This document shows positions 25,027 through 32,993 of a stretch of 64,000 nucleotides of DNA, in pieces. Position 1 is the first letter of the stretch. Every line of letters begins with the position of its first letter. Made by a program: the position numbers and the translations under genes. The stretch lies in contig JADJBM010000034.1 of assembly GCA_016703785.1 (NCBI GenBank), forward strand, positions 153,081 to 217,080, written 5' to 3'. Source of the stretch: Betaproteobacteria bacterium (lineage in GTDB: Bacteria; Pseudomonadota; Gammaproteobacteria; Burkholderiales; Rhodocyclaceae). Below the pieces are notes generated by a model, which searched no databases, was not told the origin of the DNA, and saw nothing but the letters and a program-made list of their open reading frames with translations.

Positions 25027-26301
25027 TCAATGTTTCAGAAAGGGGCCCCATGCCGGCTCGCGCACGTCACCCGCCTGCACCGACAGCTTCTGCTTGACGC
25101 GACCGTCGCTGGAAACGGCGGCGAGCACGCCGCGTCCGCCGATCTCGGAAGCGTAGAGGATCATGCGGCCGTTGGGGGCGAAGCTGGGCGACTCGTCCTT
25201 GTCGGAATCGGTAAGGATCTGCGTCTGGCGGGTGGCGAGGTCCATCAGGGTGAGCTGGAAGCGGCCGCCGTTGCGCGAGACATACGCCATGCTCTTGCCG
25301 TCGGGCGACAGGCGCGGCGTGACGTTGTAGCTGCCCTCGAAGGTGATGCGCTGGGCCGTGCCGCCGCCTGCCTCGATACGGTAGGCCTGCGGACTGCCGC
25401 CGCGATCCGAGGTGAAGTAGATGAATTTGCCGTCGGGAGAGAAGAAGGGCTCGGTGTCGATGCCGGCAGAAGAGGCCAGGCGCACTACGCCGCTGCCGTC
25501 GGCATTGAGCGAATAGAGCTGCGAAGCACCGTCCTTGGTCAGCACCACCGCAAGCTTGTTGCCGTCCGGCGCCCAGGCAGGGGCGGAATTGGAGCCCTTG
25601 AAATTGGCAGCGACATGGCGCCGGCCGGTGGCGAGGGAATGCACATAGACGACCGGCTTCTTCGATTCGAAGGAGACGTAGGCGAGACGGGTGCCATCTG
25701 GCGACCAGGCTGGCGAGATGATCGGCTCGCGCGAGGCCAGCGCCGTCTGCGCGTTCATGCCGTCGGCGTCGGCGATCTGCAGTTCGAAGCGGCCGGCGCT
25801 CTTGACGACGTAGGCGATGCGGGTGGAAAAGATGCCCGGCTCGCCGAGCAGCTTCTCATAGACGAAATCGGCGATGCGGTGGCCCGTTGCGCGCCCCTGC
25901 TGGGCCGTCATGACGTAGGCCAGGCCACCCAGCGAGACCTGCTTCTGCACGTCGTGCAGGCGGAAGCGCACCTCGAAGCGGCCGTTGGAGGCCGGTGCGA
26001 CGCTGCCGACCACGAGGGCGTCGGCGCCGCGCGATTTCCAGTCGGCGAAATTGACGGCGGCATTCTCGCCCAGCGACGTGCCGGCCTCGACCAGCTTGAA
26101 CAGGCCGCTACGCTCGAGGTCGGCGCGCACCACCATGGCGACGGCGCGCGAGACGCCGGGCTCGCCGACGAAGTCGGTGATGGCGATGGGGATGCGATTC
26201 GCCCCGGCGCCGGTGATCTCGATGGTGAGCTGGGCGCGCGCGGCAAAGGACAGCGCGAAGACAACAAGGGCGAACAGGACGCGGCTGAAGACGGTCATCA
26301 T
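25027..26301 (-). CDS. tolB: Tol-Pal system beta-propeller protein TolB
   Basis: A 424-aa periplasmic protein with signal peptide MMTVFSRVLFALVVFALSFAARA, an N-terminal TolB domain and a C-terminal six-bladed propeller of WSPDGTRLAYVS/FSPDGKFIYFTS-type WD repeats. It connects TolA and Pal in outer-membrane constriction. A TATAAT at 26328-26333 on the minus strand, 27 nt upstream, might be a separate promoter, as tolB often has one. Confidence 0.95.
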   Translation of the reverse strand: MMTVFSRVLFALVVFALSFAARAQLTIEITGAGANRIPIAITDFVGEPGVSRAVAMVVRADLERSGLFKLVEAGTSLGENAAVNFADWKSRGADALVVGSVAPASNGRFEVRFRLHDVQKQVSLGGLAYVMTAQQGRATGHRIADFVYEKLLGEPGIFSTRIAYVVKSAGRFELQIADADGMNAQTALASREPIISPAWSPDGTRLAYVSFESKKPVVYVHSLATGRRHVAANFKGSNSAPAWAPDGNKLAVVLTKDGASQLYSLNADGSGVVRLASSAGIDTEPFFSPDGKFIYFTSDRGGSPQAYRIEAGGGTAQRITFEGSYNVTPRLSPDGKSMAYVSRNGGRFQLTLMDLATRQTQILTDSDKDESPSFAPNGRMILYASEIGGRGVLAAVSSDGRVKQKLSVQAGDVREPAWGPFLKH

Positions 26302-26401
26302 CTCTGAGATGTAGGGGTTGTCGTCGAATTATACATTCTAGCTACGGCTGCTACGCTTAACCTCCCCGCGCAGGTCAGTCCTCGCTGAAGCTTTGCCCTC
26401 C

Positions 26402-27181
26402 TCATTCCTCGAGCGGCCGGAACTTCAGCTCCAGGCTACGGCTGAAGAGATCGCCCTGTTCCGGCTTGGGCAGCGGGCTCGACTTGAGGATGGCGCGCTC
26501 CACGGCGCTGTCATAGGCGGCATGGCCGCTGGATTTCCTCAGCTTGACGCTGAGTATCTCGCCGCTCGGCAGCTGTACGACATCGAAGATCGCCTCGGGG
26601 TTCCCCTTGATGTCGGGCGGCAACACGATGTTGCCCTTGATCTTGCCCTTGATCTTGCCGATATAGTCTGCCGTGGCCTTGCTGCGCGCGGAGGCGGCCT
26701 GGGCCGACTTGATTTGCGCCAGCTCCTGCTCGGCCTTGCGCGCTTCTATTTGCTGCTGTTCGCGCTTCATCGCCTCCGCCATGAGCTGGCGGCTTGCCCT
26801 GTCGGGCTCCGGCTTCGGTTCGACTTTCGGTTGCGGCTTGGGCTCGGGCTTCGGTTTTTCCTTCTCCTTGAGCGCGATGTCGGGCTTGGGCGGGGCGGGC
26901 TTCGGCTCGACTTTCGGTTCCGGCTTGGGTACGGGCTTCGGTTCCGGCTTGGTTTCGATTTTCGGCGGCGGCGCGGGTTCGGGTACCGGTGGCGTGACAA
27001 CCGGGGGTACGGGAGGGGAAGGCACGGCACGCACCAGTTCCACTTCGACCGCGGCGGGCGGCGCCGTCTGCCAGCGGATGCCGTAGATCAGCAGGGTCGC
27101 CAGGGCGATATGCACCAGCGCGGCGAATGCGGCCGAAACTTTCTTGCCGGGCTCCTCGCGCGAGTCGAAAACGGCGCTCAT
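26402..27181 (-). CDS. tolA: Energy-transducing protein TolA
   Basis: A 259-aa protein with a single N-terminal helix (AFAALVHIALATLLIYGI), a proline/lysine/glutamate-rich spacer built from EPKP/KPEPK-like repeats (about residues 50-120), a charged helical region and a C-terminal globular domain of the TonB/TolA_C type (GNPEAIFDVVQLPSGEIL). It links TolQR energy to TolB/Pal. The start at 27181 overlaps the tolR stop by 4 nt. It is shorter than the E. coli protein (421 aa) but typical for betaproteobacteria. Confidence 0.9.
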   Translation of the reverse strand: MSAVFDSREEPGKKVSAAFAALVHIALATLLIYGIRWQTAPPAAVEVELVRAVPSPPVPPVVTPPVPEPAPPPKIETKPEPKPVPKPEPKVEPKPAPPKPDIALKEKEKPKPEPKPQPKVEPKPEPDRASRQLMAEAMKREQQQIEARKAEQELAQIKSAQAASARSKATADYIGKIKGKIKGNIVLPPDIKGNPEAIFDVVQLPSGEILSVKLRKSSGHAAYDSAVERAILKSSPLPKPEQGDLFSRSLELKFRPLEE

Positions 27182-27582
27182 TGCCCTTGCTGCACCAGCA
27201 GGCCGACGCGAACGACCTGCTGCTTCTGCAGTGCATCCATCACCTGCATGACGGCCTCGTAGCGCACACTCTTGTCGCCGGCGACGACGACGGCCTGCTG
27301 CGGGTTCTTCTTCTGGGCCTCGGTGACGAGCTGCATCAGTTCCTCGCGCGTGACATCGCGCGGCGCTTCGTTCGACGTGGCGCGGAAGGCCAGCGTCTGG
27401 TCCGCCTTGACGATCACCTGGAGCGGGTCGGACGGCGCCTGGGAGGCCTTGCCTACCGTCGGCACGTCCACTGTCGCGACCTGGATGAGCGGCGCCGTCA
27501 CCATGAAGATGACGAGCAGCACCAGCATCACGTCGATGTAGGGCACGACGTTGATTTGATTCATTAGCCTGCGCTGTCGCAT
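27178..27582 (-). CDS. tolR: Tol-Pal system protein TolR
   Basis: A 134-aa ExbD/TolR protein with the anchor INVVPYIDVMLVLLVIFMVT, whose aspartate (about residue 17) is the proton-relay residue. The C-terminal periplasmic domain is complete. With TolQ it forms the proton-driven motor. It lies 9 nt after tolQ and overlaps tolA by 4 nt. Confidence 0.94.
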   Translation of the reverse strand: MRQRRLMNQINVVPYIDVMLVLLVIFMVTAPLIQVATVDVPTVGKASQAPSDPLQVIVKADQTLAFRATSNEAPRDVTREELMQLVTEAQKKNPQQAVVVAGDKSVRYEAVMQVMDALQKQQVVRVGLLVQQGQ

Positions 27583-27591
27583 TGGCGTGCC

Positions 27592-28269
27592 TTACCTCAA
27601 CTGCCTTTGCAGGATGTTGGAGAACTCCTCCGTGAAGCTCTCGAAGCGGATGCTGACGCGGTCGATGTCGTGGGCGAAGCGGTTGTAGGCGACCACGGCA
27701 GGGATGGCGGCGAAGAGGCCGATGGCGGTTGCGACCAGCGCTTCGGCGATGCCCGGCGCGACATGCGCCAGGGTGGCTGAACTGACGTTGGCCAGCCCGC
27801 GGAAGGCGTTCATGATGCCCCACACCGTGCCGAACAGGCCGACGTAGGGGCTGACCGAGCCGACCGAGGCGAGAAAGGCCAGGTGTGCCTCGAGGTTGTC
27901 CATCTCGCGCTGATAGGTGGCGCGCATGGCGCGCCGCGCGCCATCGACGATGGTGGTCTGATCAAGCGACTTCTGTCCGCGCAGCTTGGTGAACTCGCGG
28001 TAGCCGGCCTCGAAGATGCGTTCGAGCGCGCCGGCGCTGTGGCGGTCGTTGACCGCGCTCTGGTAAAGCGAATTGAGGTCGCCGCCGCTCCAGAAATCGC
28101 GCTCGAACTGGTCGGTCTTGGCGCGCGCATCGCGGATGGCGAACCACTTGCGGAAGATCCAGTACCAGGACATGAAGGACACTACCGCCAGCAGCAGCAT
28201 GACGCCCTTGACGAGGACGCTGGCGCCGGCGATGAGCGAAAGGATGGACATATCCGTGGTGACGTTCAT
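27592..28269 (-). CDS. tolQ: Tol-Pal system protein TolQ
   Basis: A 225-aa MotA/TolQ/ExbB-type proton channel with three helices. The first is near residues 15-38, and the others flank a GLFGTVWGIMNAF motif and AEALVATAIGLFAAIPAVVAYN. The start MNVTTDMSILSLIAG overlaps the ybgC stop by 4 nt (ATGA). Confidence 0.95.
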   Translation of the reverse strand: MNVTTDMSILSLIAGASVLVKGVMLLLAVVSFMSWYWIFRKWFAIRDARAKTDQFERDFWSGGDLNSLYQSAVNDRHSAGALERIFEAGYREFTKLRGQKSLDQTTIVDGARRAMRATYQREMDNLEAHLAFLASVGSVSPYVGLFGTVWGIMNAFRGLANVSSATLAHVAPGIAEALVATAIGLFAAIPAVVAYNRFAHDIDRVSIRFESFTEEFSNILQRQLR

Positions 28270-28691
28270 GGTGCTCCCATTTTTCTTCTGATCTCCTCCG
28301 GCAAGGCGGCCGGCTTCATCTTCCTGGCGTCCAGGCAGGCGATGCGGACGCTCGCTTCGACCAGGGTTTCGCCTGCGCGTTCAATGCGCTGACTGAGCGT
28401 GATCTGGGCGCGTCCGGCCAAAGTCAGCTCCGTCACCACGGCGAGCAGGTCGTCCAGCCGCGCCGGCTTCAGGTATTCGATGTTGAGCGAGCGCACGGCG
28501 AAGACGATGCCGGCCTTCTGAGCCAGTTGCAGCTGCTCGACACCCAGCGCCCTCAGCCATTCGGTGCGTCCCCTTTCCATGAAGCGCAGATAACCGGCGT
28601 AATAAACGATGCCCGCCGTGTCGGTGTCTTCGTAATACACGCGCACCGGGAAGGAAAACGATCCAGGTGCGGATTGGCTGACAGGCGTCAT
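28266..28691 (-). CDS. ybgC: Acyl-CoA thioesterase YbgC
   Basis: A 141-aa hotdog-fold thioesterase. RVYYEDTDTAGIVYYAGYLR holds the catalytic aspartate typical of the 4-hydroxybenzoyl-CoA thioesterase/YbgC group. The gene heads the tol-pal operon, as in most proteobacteria, and may act in phospholipid metabolism with the Tol complex. Confidence 0.93.
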   Translation of the reverse strand: MTPVSQSAPGSFSFPVRVYYEDTDTAGIVYYAGYLRFMERGRTEWLRALGVEQLQLAQKAGIVFAVRSLNIEYLKPARLDDLLAVVTELTLAGRAQITLSQRIERAGETLVEASVRIACLDARKMKPAALPEEIRRKMGAP

Positions 28692-28753
28692 GCCGGCATT
28701 TTACCCCAGCGCTTATATCGTCCGGAGTTAACGCCACAGGCGGCAATTCGGGG

Positions 28754-29791
28754 TTATTGGCCCCAGAGTTCCCCGCTGCCGTTCTGGCTCGGGGCGGCCA
28801 GGCCGAAGTGCCGCCAGGTGGCGGCCGTGGCCATGCGACCGCGCGGCGTGCGCTGCAAATAACCCTGCTGGATGAGGTAGGGCTCGAGCACGTCCTCGAT
28901 GGTGTCGCGCGCCTCGCCGATGGCCGCCGCCAGATTGTCGAGTCCGACCGGGCCGCCGCCAAACTTTTCCAGAACGGCGCCGAGCAGCTTGCGGTCCATG
29001 ATGTCGAGTCCGATGTGGTCGACGTCGAGCATGGTCAGGGCCGCATCGGCGACCGGCTGCGTGATGTCGCCTTCCGCCCTGACCTCGGCGAAGTCGCGCA
29101 CGCGGCGCAGCAGACGGTTGGCGATGCGCGGCGTGCCGCGGGCGCGGCGGGCGATCTCGAAGGCACCTTCCGCGGCGATCTCCACCTTCAGCAGCTGCGA
29201 GGAGCGCGTGACGATCTTCGTCAGCTCCTCCGGCGTGTAGAACTCCAGCCGCGAGACGATGCCGAAGCGGTCGCGCAGGGGGTTGGTCAGCATGCCGGCG
29301 CGGGTGGTGGCGCCGACCAGGGTGAAAGGCGGCAGGTCGAGCTTCACCGAGCGCGCCGCCGGCCCCTCGCCGATCATGATGTCGATCTGGAAGTCCTCCA
29401 GTGCCGGGTAGAGGATTTCCTCCACCACCGGCGAGAGGCGGTGGATCTCGTCGATGAAGAGAACGTCGTGCGGCTCGAGGTTGGTGAGGATGGCGGCGAG
29501 ATCGCCCGCGCGCTCCAGCACCGGGCCGGAGGTGTGGCGCAGGTTGACGCCCATTTCGTGGGCGATGATGTGCGCCAGGGTGGTCTTGCCGAGGCCGGGC
29601 GGGCCGAAGAGCAGGACATGGTCGAGCGCTTCGCTGCGTTTTCTTGCCGCCTCGATGAAGATGGAGAGCTGGCCGCGGATTTTCTGCTGGCCGACATAGT
29701 CTTCCAGCTTGCGCGGCCGCAGGGCGCGCTCGATCTGCGCCTCCTGCGTGGATTCGGGCGTGGCGGAAATCAGGCGATCGGTTTCGATCAT
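28754..29791 (-). CDS. ruvB: Holliday junction helicase RuvB
   Basis: A 345-aa AAA+ motor for branch migration. Walker A GPPGLGKTTLAH and Walker B LFIDEIHRLS are present, and the C-terminal winged helix ends ...PYLIQQGYLQRTPRGRMAT. The start overlaps the end of the PerM-like gene by 4 nt, so it is translated with the upstream ruv genes. Confidence 0.96.
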   Translation of the reverse strand: MIETDRLISATPESTQEAQIERALRPRKLEDYVGQQKIRGQLSIFIEAARKRSEALDHVLLFGPPGLGKTTLAHIIAHEMGVNLRHTSGPVLERAGDLAAILTNLEPHDVLFIDEIHRLSPVVEEILYPALEDFQIDIMIGEGPAARSVKLDLPPFTLVGATTRAGMLTNPLRDRFGIVSRLEFYTPEELTKIVTRSSQLLKVEIAAEGAFEIARRARGTPRIANRLLRRVRDFAEVRAEGDITQPVADAALTMLDVDHIGLDIMDRKLLGAVLEKFGGGPVGLDNLAAAIGEARDTIEDVLEPYLIQQGYLQRTPRGRMATAATWRHFGLAAPSQNGSGELWGQ

Positions 29792-30837
29792 TCTCGTGCC
29801 TTCATGTCACGCAGGGAGGACGTCCATTCGTTGGCGAGGACGAGGCCGAGGGCCAGCAGCACCGGGCCGATGAAGATGCCGATGAAACCGAAGGCCAGTA
29901 TGCCGCCGAAGACGCCCAGGGCAATGAGCAGGATGGGCAGGCTGGCGGTGCGGCTGATGAGGAGCGGCTTGACGAAGTTGTCGATGCTGCTGATGACGGC
30001 CACGCCCCAGATCACCATGAAGATCGCCCAGCCGGTCTGGCCCTGATCGTAGAGCCAGTAGGCGGCGCCGCCCCAGATGAGCGGCGGACCCACCGGGATC
30101 ATGGAGAGGAAGAAAATCGCCGCCGCCAGCAGCAGGGCGCCTGGCACGCCGGCAATGACAAAGCCGATCAGTGCCACGAAGGCCTGCGCTGCCGCTGTGC
30201 CGACGATGCCTATCATGACCCCCATGACCGTGCCGCGGGACAGGGACAGCATGTGCACGCCCAGGTCGCCGGCCAGCTTGCGGCTGCCGTTGTTCAGGCG
30301 TTCGGCCAGGGCCGTGCCGTCGCGGTAGATGAAGAAGGAGATGAACAAGACCAGCACCAGTTGCAGCAGGCCTTCGCCGGTCAGGGTGACGATCTTCAGC
30401 AGCAGTTTGCGCGTCGGGTCGTAGAACTGTTTGAGTAGCTTCGTCAGCTCCTCCCGGCTTTCTGTCAGGCCTTGCCAATAGGCGGCCAGCTGATCGCCGA
30501 CGAAGGGAATGCCGTTCAGCCATTCAGGCGGACCGAGAAGGGCGCGCTCGAACTGGGCGCGCAACTTGTCCACCAATGGTGGCACGGCATCGGCCAGGCC
30601 AGCGGCAAGCAGGACCGTCGGCAGCAGTACCACCAGCATCAGCAGCAACGCCATGAGGGAGGCGGCAAGTGCCGGGCGATTGCCCAGCCGCGCCAGCAGC
30701 CAGGCATGCAACGGCCAGGTGGTGACACAGATGATGGCGGCGAAGAGGATCGCGGCGACGAAGGGCTGCAGGATGAGGAAGCAGCCGAGCGCCAGCAGGG
30801 TGACCAGAACGATGCGAGCGAGTTGTTTGTTGTCCAT
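29788..30837 (-). CDS. AI-2E family (PerM/YdiK-like) transporter
   Basis: A 349-aa membrane protein with about eight helices and the PF01594 pattern (PFVAAILFAAIICVTTWPLH near the N-terminus; SIDNFVKPLLISRTASLPIL and GPVLLALGLVLANEW near the end). Members export signals or act as Na+/H+ antiporters; the substrate here is unknown. It is inserted between ruvA and ruvB, overlapping ruvB by 4 nt. MDNKQLARIVLVTL is the chosen start; 14 upstream codons are non-conserved. Confidence 0.85.
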   Translation of the reverse strand: MDNKQLARIVLVTLLALGCFLILQPFVAAILFAAIICVTTWPLHAWLLARLGNRPALAASLMALLLMLVVLLPTVLLAAGLADAVPPLVDKLRAQFERALLGPPEWLNGIPFVGDQLAAYWQGLTESREELTKLLKQFYDPTRKLLLKIVTLTGEGLLQLVLVLFISFFIYRDGTALAERLNNGSRKLAGDLGVHMLSLSRGTVMGVMIGIVGTAAAQAFVALIGFVIAGVPGALLLAAAIFFLSMIPVGPPLIWGGAAYWLYDQGQTGWAIFMVIWGVAVISSIDNFVKPLLISRTASLPILLIALGVFGGILAFGFIGIFIGPVLLALGLVLANEWTSSLRDMKARE

Positions 30838-30884
30838 GCTGCGCGGATTGTACCCCGTCGTCCAGGCGCCGAATGCCAACCCGT

Positions 30885-31460
30885 CTAGGCTTTCGAGAGC
30901 GACTTCAGCGCCTGGCGGATCCCATCCGAGACGGAAACGCCGTCAGGCAGGGCTTTCAATGCCGCCTGCGCCTCGCGCTCGTTGTAGCCGAGGGCCAGCA
31001 GGGCGTTGAGGATGTCGTTCGGCGTGGTTTGTACCGCCGCCGGTGCGACGGCGACGACCCCCTTCATCCTGTCGCGCAACTCCAGCAGCAGTCGCTCGGC
31101 CGTCTTCTTGCCGATGCCGGGAATCTTCGTCAACCGGCCGGGCTCCTGCGCCGCCACCGCCTGGGCGAGTTCGGCCACCGAGAGCCCGGACAGCAGGGCC
31201 AGTGCGGTGCGTGCGCCGATGCCGGCGACCTTCAGGAGCTGGCGGAAGGCGGTGCGTTCTGCTTCGGTGGCGAAGCCGAACAGCTGATGGGCGTCCTCGC
31301 GCACCGCCAAGTGGGTGTGCAGCGTCGTCTTCTCTCCCGTGGCAGGCAGGTGATAGAAGGTGCTCATGGGCACGTCGATTTCGTAGCCGACGCCCGCCAC
31401 GTCGAGCGTGATCTGCGGCGGGTTCTTTTCGACGAGGATGCCGGTAAGGCGGCCGATCAT
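30885..31460 (-). CDS. ruvA: Holliday junction protein RuvA (internal start of a ruvC-ruvA continuous frame)
   Basis: A 191-aa tetrameric DNA-binding protein from MIGRLTGILVEKNPPQITLD. The helix-hairpin-helix segments (LLKVAGIGARTALALLSG and LTKIPGIGKKTAERLLLEL) bind junction DNA, and the C-terminal domain III contacts RuvB. This ATG lies inside a 410-codon open frame that begins with ruvC. RuvA can therefore be made from its own start (the upstream ribosome site is weak, CGGAAC) or as the C-terminal half of a RuvC-RuvA fusion. Confidence 0.88.
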   Translation of the reverse strand: MIGRLTGILVEKNPPQITLDVAGVGYEIDVPMSTFYHLPATGEKTTLHTHLAVREDAHQLFGFATEAERTAFRQLLKVAGIGARTALALLSGLSVAELAQAVAAQEPGRLTKIPGIGKKTAERLLLELRDRMKGVVAVAPAAVQTTPNDILNALLALGYNEREAQAALKALPDGVSVSDGIRQALKSLSKA

Positions 31461-32117
31461 GGTCGTGTTCCGAAGATGGGTGGGCAATTGTAGCGGAGGA
31501 AAAAAGCGGGGGGGCGTGGGAAATCTGCGGGAGGGGGGATGTCCTGCAGGCGATTGAACCGGGGCGGGCAGCCGCCCCCGGCGCAGCGTCATGCCGGTGG
31601 TGGACAGGCCGCCCAGCCCCTGGCCGCCATGGGCGTGGCAGATGGCGCAGGCCAGTGCGTCGGCGGCATCCGGGCTGGGGTCGCCCGGCAAGGCGAGCAG
31701 ACGGCGCACCATGTGCTGCACCTGCTCTTTCGCCGCATGGCCGTTGCCGACCACGGACTGCTTGACCTGCAGGGCGGTGTACTCGGCAATCGGCAGGTCG
31801 GCATCCACCGCCGCGCAGATGGCCGCGCCGCGCGCCTGGCCGAGCAGCAGGGTGGATTGCGGGTTGACGTTGACGAAGACGATTTCCACGGCGACCTGCT
31901 GCGGCTTGTGCACGGCGATCACCTCGCGCAGGCCGTCGAGGATGGTCTTCAGGCGCAGTGGCAGCGCGCCCTCCTGCGGAGTCTTGACGCAACCGCTGGT
32001 GAGGTAGCCGAGTTTCGCCCCGGTTTTCTCGATGATGCCGAAGCCGGTGATGCGCAGGCCGGGATCGATGCCGAGGATGCGGATCGGCGTGGCTGGGGCG
32101 GACCGCTCGCCGCTCAC
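31461..32117 (-). CDS. ruvC: Crossover junction endonuclease RuvC (no stop before ruvA)
   Basis: About 185 residues of complete RuvC: RILGIDPGLRITGFG with the first catalytic aspartate, VAVEIVFVNVNPQS with the glutamate, and DAADALACAICHAHGGQG with the last aspartates. GTG at 32117 is the start, 2 nt after the yebC stop. After the RuvC tail (TLRRGRLPA) the frame does not stop; a proline-rich linker of about 34 residues leads directly into the RuvA ATG, giving one 410-aa frame (30885-32117). All three minus-strand frames are open through this linker, so a single base error would not restore a stop there. RuvC resolves the Holliday junctions that RuvAB migrates. Confidence 0.85.
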
Positions 32118-32119
32118 GG

Positions 32120-32848
32120 CTAGCTTTCGTTCATGACAGCGGTCGTGTAGACCTCCTGCACGTCATCGAGCGCGTCGATGGCGTCTAGCAGCTTCTGCAT
32201 CTTCGCGGCATCCTCGCCGGCAAGCTCGCTGTCGTTGAGCGACTTGAAGGTGATGTCCGCGACTTCCGCCTTGAGGCCGGCGGCTTCCAGACCGGCCTTG
32301 ACGGCATGGAAGTCCTGCGGCGCGCAGATGACCTCGATGCTGCCGTCCTCGTTGGACTGCACGTCCTCGGCGCCGGCTTCCAGCGCCGCTTCCATGGCCT
32401 TGTCCTCGCTGGTGCCGGGGGCGAAGATGAACTGGCCGCAATGCTTGAACTGGAAGGCGACCGAGCCTTCCGCACCGAGGTTGCCGCCGTTCTTGGCGAA
32501 GGCGTGGCGCACCTCCGCCACGGTGCGCGTCTTGTTGTCGGTGAGGCAGTCGACCATCACCGCCGCGCCGCCGATGCCGTAGCCCTCGTAGCGGATTTCC
32601 TCGTAGCTGGCGCCGTCCAGCTCGCCGGCGCCGCGCTTGATGGCGCGCTCGACCGTGTCCTTCGGCATGTTGTTGTCGAAAGCCTTGTCCATCGCCAGGC
32701 GCAGGCGCGGGTTGCTTCCGGCGTCGCTGCCGCCCATTCTGGCGGCAACGGTGATTTCCTTGATAAGTTTGGTGAAGACCTTGCCGCGCTTGGCGTCCTG
32801 GCGCCCCTTGCGGTGCTGGATATTGGCCCATTTTGAATGGCCGGCCAT
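32120..32848 (-). CDS. yebC: YebC/PmpR-family regulator (translation factor-like)
   Basis: A 242-aa protein starting MAGHSKWANIQHRKGRQDAK, the unmistakable YebC opening. Members act as transcriptional regulators or help ribosomes through proline stretches. It heads the yebC-ruvC-ruvA-perM-ruvB block. The open frame continues upstream through the poly-C/G tract only because that tract has no stops; that extension is not coding. Confidence 0.96.
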   Translation of the reverse strand: MAGHSKWANIQHRKGRQDAKRGKVFTKLIKEITVAARMGGSDAGSNPRLRLAMDKAFDNNMPKDTVERAIKRGAGELDGASYEEIRYEGYGIGGAAVMVDCLTDNKTRTVAEVRHAFAKNGGNLGAEGSVAFQFKHCGQFIFAPGTSEDKAMEAALEAGAEDVQSNEDGSIEVICAPQDFHAVKAGLEAAGLKAEVADITFKSLNDSELAGEDAAKMQKLLDAIDALDDVQEVYTTAVMNES

Positions 32849-32895
32849 GTCGAACCTCTCCCTTGAACTGCGCTGATAAAATGCGATTTTACACT

Positions 32896-32990
32896 CAGGG
32901 AGGGCCCCCGGGGGAACCCCCCCCCCCCCCCCCCCCCCCCGGCCCCCGGGGGGGGGGGGGGGGGGCGCCGGGGGGCCCCGGGCGGGCGCT
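32896..32990. repeat. Poly-C/poly-G low-complexity tract
   Basis: Between the divergent yebC and yjgR lie GGAGGGCCCCCGGGGGAA, 24 consecutive C, GG, five C, 18 consecutive G and then a G/C-only stretch to the yjgR start. Homopolymers this long are unlike the rest of the window. It may be a misassembled or badly sequenced junction, or a real G-quadruplex-forming tract. The promoter of one or both genes should lie here but none is readable. Confidence 0.85.
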
Positions 32991-32993
32991 GAG

